A DNA stretch of 10,827 bases from Erysipelotrichia bacterium (GTDB taxonomy: Bacteria > Bacillota_I > Bacilli_A > RFN20 > CAG-826), in contig JAAZFR010000072.1 of assembly GCA_012971835.1 (NCBI GenBank), positions 1 through 10,827 of the forward strand, read 5' to 3'. A program made the position numbers and the translations under genes. Shown one piece after another: positions 6,718 to 10,827 of this stretch; the first letter of the stretch is position 1; each line of letters begins with the position of its first letter. Below the pieces are notes generated by a model. The model ran no database searches. It was given only the letters and a program-made list of their open reading frames with translations, and was not told where the DNA came from.

Positions 6718-7569
6718 ATGAACAAAGTAGTGATATTCGTTGATTCTACAGCCGATTTGAATAAAGAACATTATGAGCAAAACGACATTCATGTCGTTCC
6801 CTTGTTAGTCAATATTGGTGGAAAAGCATACAAAGATGGTCAAGAAATTGATTCTGATACGCTCTATAAATTAGTAGCTCAACACGGTGAACTTCCGACC
6901 ACTGCGGCTGTACCACCCTACACATTCGTCGAAGCCTTCAAACCCTTTATTGAAAAAGGCTATGATGTCTTTTATGTTGGTATTGGTGGGAAACTCTCCG
7001 CGACCCTTCAATCTGTTGTCCTAGCGGCCCAAGAATTTGAAGAAGGGCGGGTTTATTATTCCGATTCCAATAATCTTTCAAGCGGATCTGGATTACTCGC
7101 CCTAAAAGCTGCCAAGTTTCGCGATGAAGGTAGGTCGGCGAAAGAAATCAAGAAATTAATTGATGAGTTAGCGCCAAAAGTTAACTCTTTATTCGCTATT
7201 GAAACGCTTGATTATTTACATAAGGGTGGCCGTTGTAGCGGAACAGCAAAAGTACTCGGGAAGTTGTTTCACATCCATCCCATTATCAAAGTTACCGATG
7301 GCAAGTTGATTGTATATAAGAAGCCAAGAGGTAGAATGACAACAGCGATTGATGAATTGGCCAGTGAATTAAAAATGCATCTTTCAAGCCTTGACACGGA
7401 TCGCGTGATGATAACGCACGCTGGTGTCGATCAAGCAAATCTGGAATATGCATTAAAGAAAGTTGGCGGACTTGTCGACCCTTCAAAAATTGTCGTCACG
7501 CAAGCCGGAGGAGTTATTTCCTCACATTGTGGCTACGGCACAATCGGTCTTCTTTATCTTCGCAAATAA
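6718..7569 (+). CDS. DegV/FakB-family fatty-acid-binding protein
   Basis: Proteins of this family bind a fatty acid. The FakB members present it to the kinase FakA, which makes acyl-phosphate for phospholipid synthesis. The 283-residue length and layout are complete: DSTADL at 9-14, PTTAAVPP at 60-67 in place of the common TSQPSP, GIGGKLSATLQS at 88-99, the DSNN motif at 116-119, LDYLHKGGRC at 164-173, and SSHCGYGTIG at 268-277. Thr61/Thr62, Ser94 and His270 fall where the fatty-acid carboxylate is held in FakB structures, by alignment from memory. No FakA/DAK-type kinase is in the window. Bacilli often carry several DegV paralogues of differing chain specificity, so the lipid cannot be named. 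It is transcribed alone from the promoter at 6664-6692 and ends at the hairpin at 7596-7623. Confidence 0.94.
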   Translation: MNKVVIFVDSTADLNKEHYEQNDIHVVPLLVNIGGKAYKDGQEIDSDTLYKLVAQHGELPTTAAVPPYTFVEAFKPFIEKGYDVFYVGIGGKLSATLQSVVLAAQEFEEGRVYYSDSNNLSSGSGLLALKAAKFRDEGRSAKEIKKLIDELAPKVNSLFAIETLDYLHKGGRCSGTAKVLGKLFHIHPIIKVTDGKLIVYKKPRGRMTTAIDELASELKMHLSSLDTDRVMITHAGVDQANLEYALKKVGGLVDPSKIVVTQAGGVISSHCGYGTIGLLYLRK

Positions 7570-7595
7570 GACAAATTAAGCGATATTTGCAACAA

Positions 7596-7623
7596 AAAAC
7601 GCCGCATTGACGGCGTTTTCTTT
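7596..7623. terminator. Bidirectional intrinsic terminator, GC-rich stem
   Basis: AAAACGCCG (7596-7604) pairs perfectly with CGGCGTTTT (7611-7619) around a six-base loop. TTTTCTTTT follows on the plus strand and a T-run follows on the minus strand. It lies between the DegV-family stop and the end of the ribonuclease lipoprotein gene, so it serves the two convergent units. Confidence 0.92.
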
Positions 7624-7632
7624 TCACTATTT

Positions 7633-8349
7633 CTAGAACCAAGTATCGATTGATTCCCAAGAAGAGCCACTTAATCCAAACTCTTCTCCCCAGCCACCAT
7701 AATAGTTTTTATACTCAATAAAAGTATCGTAATGATCACCAGTATAAAAGACGACAGGTACATCACTTCCGTAATCGGATATTCCTTTAATGGTAAAGAC
7801 GACGCGGAGGGCACCACGATTCCAACTTGACGATTCTGCATATCCTTCGCCACCGATATCAGCCTCGTTATATTTATAGTCTAAACTGTGTGGTAAATAA
7901 TCATAATTACTATCGTAAGGACCGGGGAAGATACGGCAAGCATCGCCATAAAGGCCATAGCATTCCCGTTTAGCATTAGAATAACCGTTTCTTTCGTCAG
8001 AAAAATAGTAATTTACTGGTGTTTCTTTGAAAGTGACAATGTAGGCAGCTACATCCTCTAAATCCGTGTAGTATTCATTACGGTACAATTCTTTAACTAT
8101 TTCACCATACTGATCATAAACATAACCAGTGTCACCTTCACTTGGCTTTGGGTTAATCCTATATTCTCCTAAGGGGGGTTCTCCAGGCCCATCACTTGAA
8201 ATTGTAGTATCGAATGATGATTCGCCGGAAGATGAAGGCGAAGAATCTAAAGATGGAGAATCAGAAGGCAAACTATCAGACGCAGTCGGAAAATCGCACG
8301 AAGAAAGAACCAACAACGACAAAAGGAAAAATGCGTATTTCTTATTCAT
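7633..8349 (-). CDS. Secreted lipoprotein with a barnase-type (RNase N1/T1 family) ribonuclease domain
   Basis: This 238-residue predicted surface lipoprotein has a signal peptide with lipobox LSSC (acylated Cys18) and a Ser/Pro/Asp-rich spacer at about 19-66. The domain from about 92 to 214 can be threaded onto barnase. DLEDVAAYIVTF (96-107) and PVNYYFSDE (111-119) match its first helices. YNEADI at 160-165 matches WREADI, with Glu162 as the catalytic base (barnase Glu73). RGALR at 178-182 matches Arg83 and Arg87. GDHYDTF at 204-210 holds the catalytic acid His206 (barnase His102). It would cut RNA after guanine outside the cell. Oddities are about a dozen extra residues (186-197) before the last strand, two cysteines (130, 138), a divergent middle, and a Gly/aromatic C-terminal tail (217-238). 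It lies 13 bases after pmbA. No good ribosome site sits at normal distance; AGGA is 19 bases away. The domain call rests on remembered barnase sequence. Confidence 0.82.
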   Translation of the reverse strand: MNKKYAFFLLSLLVLSSCDFPTASDSLPSDSPSLDSSPSSSGESSFDTTISSDGPGEPPLGEYRINPKPSEGDTGYVYDQYGEIVKELYRNEYYTDLEDVAAYIVTFKETPVNYYFSDERNGYSNAKRECYGLYGDACRIFPGPYDSNYDYLPHSLDYKYNEADIGGEGYAESSSWNRGALRVVFTIKGISDYGSDVPVVFYTGDHYDTFIEYKNYYGGWGEEFGLSGSSWESIDTWF

Positions 8350-8362
8350 GGAATCAAAGATA

Positions 8363-9685
8363 TTATTTTCCTGAGACTGCCAAATTTTTAATTAAGAGAC
8401 TTGGAGAACTAATTCCTGATAGTTGAAGTTCTGGATTGTTGCCGACTTCACGAACATTCATAAACATTTCAAGTAAATTACCGGCAACAGTAATTAAACT
8501 TAATGGCTCAGCGATTTTGCCATCGCGAATCATAAATCCTTCGGCTTGCAACGAAAAGTTGCCCGATTGAGGATTAAGGCCGGAGTGCAGACCAGCAACA
8601 CTCGAGATATAAACACCAGTTTTGATTTTAGAAAGAAGCTCGGCTTCGGACTTTCTTCCCGGTTTGATAGAAGGATTGACAAAACTAACGCCCATCTTTG
8701 ATCCACCACGATAACCGTTTCCAGTTGTGACTTTGCCTTCTCGTTGGGCTGTTTCAAGATTGTATAGATATGTTTTTAAAATACCTTTTTCAACGATTTT
8801 CTTATTAGTTGTTGCTACACCTTCATCATCAAAATAACGGAAGAAGCAGTTTTTTAACAAAGGCTGTTCGAGAATGGTTACTTTCTTACTTGCGACGGGC
8901 TGATTTAATTTACCGATGAAGAAAGAAGAATGTTTTTGAACTTCTTCAGCGCTGGCGCTTTCTAAATATGGTTCAAGGAAACTCGCCGCCGTCTTTTGAT
9001 TAAGAACGATAGGGTATTTTTTGCTATCGCATTGTGTACCGCCTAATTTGCGAGTTGCATCTTCAACAACTTGTTTTACGAATTTGTCGATGTCGAGTTC
9101 TTTTGGATCGTTTGAAAGCAAAACCTTATAACCGGTTTTGACTTCTTCGCCTTGTTTGACGACGACAGCAGCGGCGTAGACATAATAATTTGATTTGCTT
9201 TTTAGATTTAGACCATATGAATTAACCAAATTGACTTCAACGGCATCTTCAGAATATGAAACAGTTTCAATCTCGATAATGCGTGGGTCGGCCTTTTTAA
9301 GCTTAGCCTCTATTTCATAGAGATTCTTCATTTTTTGATCGATGGAAATAGCGGGAATTTCTTTGTTATATAGATTCCGTTTATGATATTTTTCGCTACC
9401 TTTAAAAAGAAGGGCTTTATCGTGTTTTTCAATCACTTTGGCGTTAGCGATAATTTCATTGACTAAAAGTTCGGGAGTAAAACGATCAACCTTTTCGGTA
9501 ATAGCCACTCCAAATTTGTCGTTATAAATACCGCGCGCCGACATTGAAAATGATTCACTTGTCGAATATGAAGACACTTCCGAATGGAAAAGTTCAAAAG
9601 AAAGCGAATACTTTTTTGATGAATATATTTCACTAGCGGTAATACCTTTTGAGGCAGCTAGTTCAAAGAATTTGCGATGATTCAT
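8363..9685 (-). CDS. pmbA: TldE/PmbA subunit of the TldD-TldE metalloprotease
   Basis: This is the non-metal-binding partner of TldD. In E. coli the TldD/TldE heteromer degrades unfolded peptides, including the leader of microcin B17 and the antitoxin CcdA, inside the cytosol. The 440 residues match the normal length. The N-terminal half resembles the modulator domain (SFELFHSEVSSYSTSES, SMSARGIYNDKFGVA near 49-62). The C-terminal barrel carries the family segments FFRYFDDEG, GNGYRGG, SSVAGLHSGLNPQSGNFSLQ, AEGFMIRDGKIAEP and ELQLSGISSPSLLI. No HExxxH is present, as expected for TldE. The ATG overlaps the tldD stop by 4 bases (ATGA), implying translational coupling. AGGAGG at 9695-9700, 9 bases upstream, supports this start. 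The barnase-like lipoprotein follows. Confidence 0.96.
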   Translation of the reverse strand: MNHRKFFELAASKGITASEIYSSKKYSLSFELFHSEVSSYSTSESFSMSARGIYNDKFGVAITEKVDRFTPELLVNEIIANAKVIEKHDKALLFKGSEKYHKRNLYNKEIPAISIDQKMKNLYEIEAKLKKADPRIIEIETVSYSEDAVEVNLVNSYGLNLKSKSNYYVYAAAVVVKQGEEVKTGYKVLLSNDPKELDIDKFVKQVVEDATRKLGGTQCDSKKYPIVLNQKTAASFLEPYLESASAEEVQKHSSFFIGKLNQPVASKKVTILEQPLLKNCFFRYFDDEGVATTNKKIVEKGILKTYLYNLETAQREGKVTTGNGYRGGSKMGVSFVNPSIKPGRKSEAELLSKIKTGVYISSVAGLHSGLNPQSGNFSLQAEGFMIRDGKIAEPLSLITVAGNLLEMFMNVREVGNNPELQLSGISSPSLLIKNLAVSGK

Positions 9686-10827
9686 TTTAATGTTCCTCCT
9701 CTTCCGCCGACAAGAATTTCACTGACGCGGATTGTTGGCTGGCCAACGTCTGTATAGATATATCCACTGACGGAACCGCACATACCTTGTGCTCTTTGTA
9801 AGTTGTCGCCAACCATGTCGATTTTCTTTAAGATATCGGCACCTGATCCAATAAGGGTCGCGCCACGAACTGGTTCAGCTATTTTTCCATCACGAATAAT
9901 GTAAGCTTCGCTAACAGAGAAATTGAATTCGCCAGTTGCGGGGTTAACGCTTCCGCCACCCATGGAAGCAGCATAGAGACCTAATTTCGTCGCAGCAATA
10001 ATTTCATCATGCGTGGATTTACCGGCAGCGATGAAAGTGTTCGACATTCTTGATGTCGGTTCGTATTTATATGATTCGCGTCGACAAGCACCGTTTGCCT
10101 TCATTCCCATTCTTCGGCCATTAAATGAGTCGATAAGGAAAGAAGTACATACGCCATCCTTGATAAGGACGTTTCTTTGCGTTTTGTTGCCCTCATCGTC
10201 AATGTTATTTGATCCCCAACCATTAACGATCGTACCATCATCGATGGCGGTGACAAGTGGTGAGGCAATTGGCTTACCAAGACTTTCTGAGAAAACAGAC
10301 AGTTTTTTAGCGACTGCGGTGGCTTCGAGTGAATGACCACAAGCTTCATGGAAAACGACACCTCCAAAACCATTGCCGATGACAACCGGCATTTTGCCAC
10401 TTGGACATTCGGCGGCTGTTAACATTTTAATTGCTAGTTCAGCAACGCGTTGAGCGGTTTCTTTAACACTTATTTTATCAGTGAAGAATTCCATTCCTGA
10501 TGTAGCGCCTGGTCCTTCGAAACTTGTTTCGATTTTACCGTTATCGCTTGCAATGGCCATAAACATCATACGACCACGCTCTTTAAAATCATCAAATCGC
10601 TTGCCGTCGGAATTGTAAATCGTTACATCTTTGTGATTATTCATAAATGATGTTTGAATGCGAACAATGCGTTTATCATAAGATGCGATAACCTCATGGG
10701 CTTCTTTAAGTAACGCAATTTTTTCTTCACGTGATACTTCGCTCAAAGGTCTTTCATAGTTGTGGGCGTTTTTAACGCGGACTTTGGAAATTTTTTCAAC
10801 AGTTACTTGTCTATTACCTTGATAAGA
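9682..10827 (-). CDS. tldD: TldD metalloprotease subunit (5' partial)
   Basis: This is the zinc-bearing catalytic subunit of the TldD/TldE protease. The frame stays open to the right edge. The TTG at 10746 is internal, since the 27 codons before it continue family-like sequence (KVRVKNAHNYERPLSEVS). About 381 residues are visible and roughly 80 N-terminal ones are missing. The zinc motif HEACGH (HExxxH) is encoded at 10333-10350, within GFGGVVFHEACGHSLEAT. The likely third ligand, a cysteine, is in GMCGSVSG near the C-terminus (codon around 9780). Other family segments are DDGT, GWGSNNIDDEG, RRESYKYEPTSRMSNT and GGGSVNPATGEFNF. With pmbA it forms a coupled pair on the minus strand. Any promoter lies beyond the window. 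The natural substrate is unknown. Confidence 0.97.
   Translation of the reverse strand, partial: SYQGNRQVTVEKISKVRVKNAHNYERPLSEVSREEKIALLKEAHEVIASYDKRIVRIQTSFMNNHKDVTIYNSDGKRFDDFKERGRMMFMAIASDNGKIETSFEGPGATSGMEFFTDKISVKETAQRVAELAIKMLTAAECPSGKMPVVIGNGFGGVVFHEACGHSLEATAVAKKLSVFSESLGKPIASPLVTAIDDGTIVNGWGSNNIDDEGNKTQRNVLIKDGVCTSFLIDSFNGRRMGMKANGACRRESYKYEPTSRMSNTFIAAGKSTHDEIIAATKLGLYAASMGGGSVNPATGEFNFSVSEAYIIRDGKIAEPVRGATLIGSGADILKKIDMVGDNLQRAQGMCGSVSGYIYTDVGQPTIRVSEILVGGRGGTLK
9695..9700 (-). promoter_or_regulatory. Ribosome binding site of pmbA inside tldD
   Basis: AGGAGG on the minus strand lies 9 bases before the pmbA ATG and encodes part of the Gly/Arg-rich C-terminus of TldD (GGRGG). It supports reinitiation at the ATGA overlap. 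Confidence 0.8.

Noticed and set aside
8129..8426. Plus-strand frames opposite the lipoprotein and pmbA ends (8129-8374, 8214-8426)
   Set aside because: Compositionally biased shadows of the Ser/Asp/Pro-rich spacer. They have no ribosome site and no family-like sequence.
10013..10400. Frames antisense to and shifted within tldD (10013-10336 plus, 10101-10400 minus)
   Set aside because: They overlap the conserved TldD zinc-motif region and show no independent start signals.
9682..10746. tldD starting at TTG 10746
   Set aside because: The codons upstream to 10827 remain open and continue recognisable TldD sequence, so the gene is cut by the window edge rather than short.
1..10827. CRISPR array, insertion sequence, prophage, tRNA or rRNA genes
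   Set aside because: No spaced direct repeats, transposase or integrase sequence, terminal inverted repeats, or structural RNA signature was seen.

Overview
This is an AT-rich bacterial window that uses the standard code: TGG encodes Trp and TGA is used as a stop, for example at the end of tldD. Strong AGGAGG-type ribosome sites, a near-consensus TTGACA/GATAAT promoter, a lipoprotein with a lipobox and an MscL of Gram-positive style all point to a low-GC Gram-positive (Bacillota/Bacilli-like, perhaps an uncultivated Erysipelotrichia- or Mollicutes-related lineage). The lineage is inferred from gene style only. Both window edges cut through genes.

Bases 1-6042 (+) look like one tightly packed transcription unit. 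It holds the 3' part of a CtpE-like cation P-type ATPase, psuG (pseudouridine-5'-phosphate glycosidase), a TetR-type regulator, an iron-type alcohol dehydrogenase, and a membrane protein that resembles an M50/site-2 protease but has lost the first zinc histidine. Gaps are 1 to 15 bases. No internal promoter is evident, and a hairpin with T-runs on both strands closes the unit.

Bases 6085-7569 hold two divergent single genes: mscL (-), the large mechanosensitive channel, and a DegV/FakB-family fatty-acid-binding protein (+). The latter has a clear sigma-A-type promoter and a short leader. A second bidirectional hairpin separates it from the minus-strand unit to its right.

Bases 7633-10827 (-) hold tldD (5' end off the window), pmbA/tldE (4-base ATGA overlap) and, 13 bases downstream, a secreted lipoprotein. 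Its C-terminal half reads as a barnase-type guanyl-specific ribonuclease with the catalytic Glu, two Arg and His in place. TldD and TldE form a known heteromeric metalloprotease. The ribonuclease has no barstar-like gene beside it here.

Most of the window is ordinary housekeeping or accessory metabolism. The two items most worth a second look are the pseudo-M50 membrane protein and the barnase-like lipoprotein. PsuG and a surface ribonuclease in one neighbourhood would fit RNA and nucleoside salvage, but they lie in different transcription units, so that link is only suggestive.
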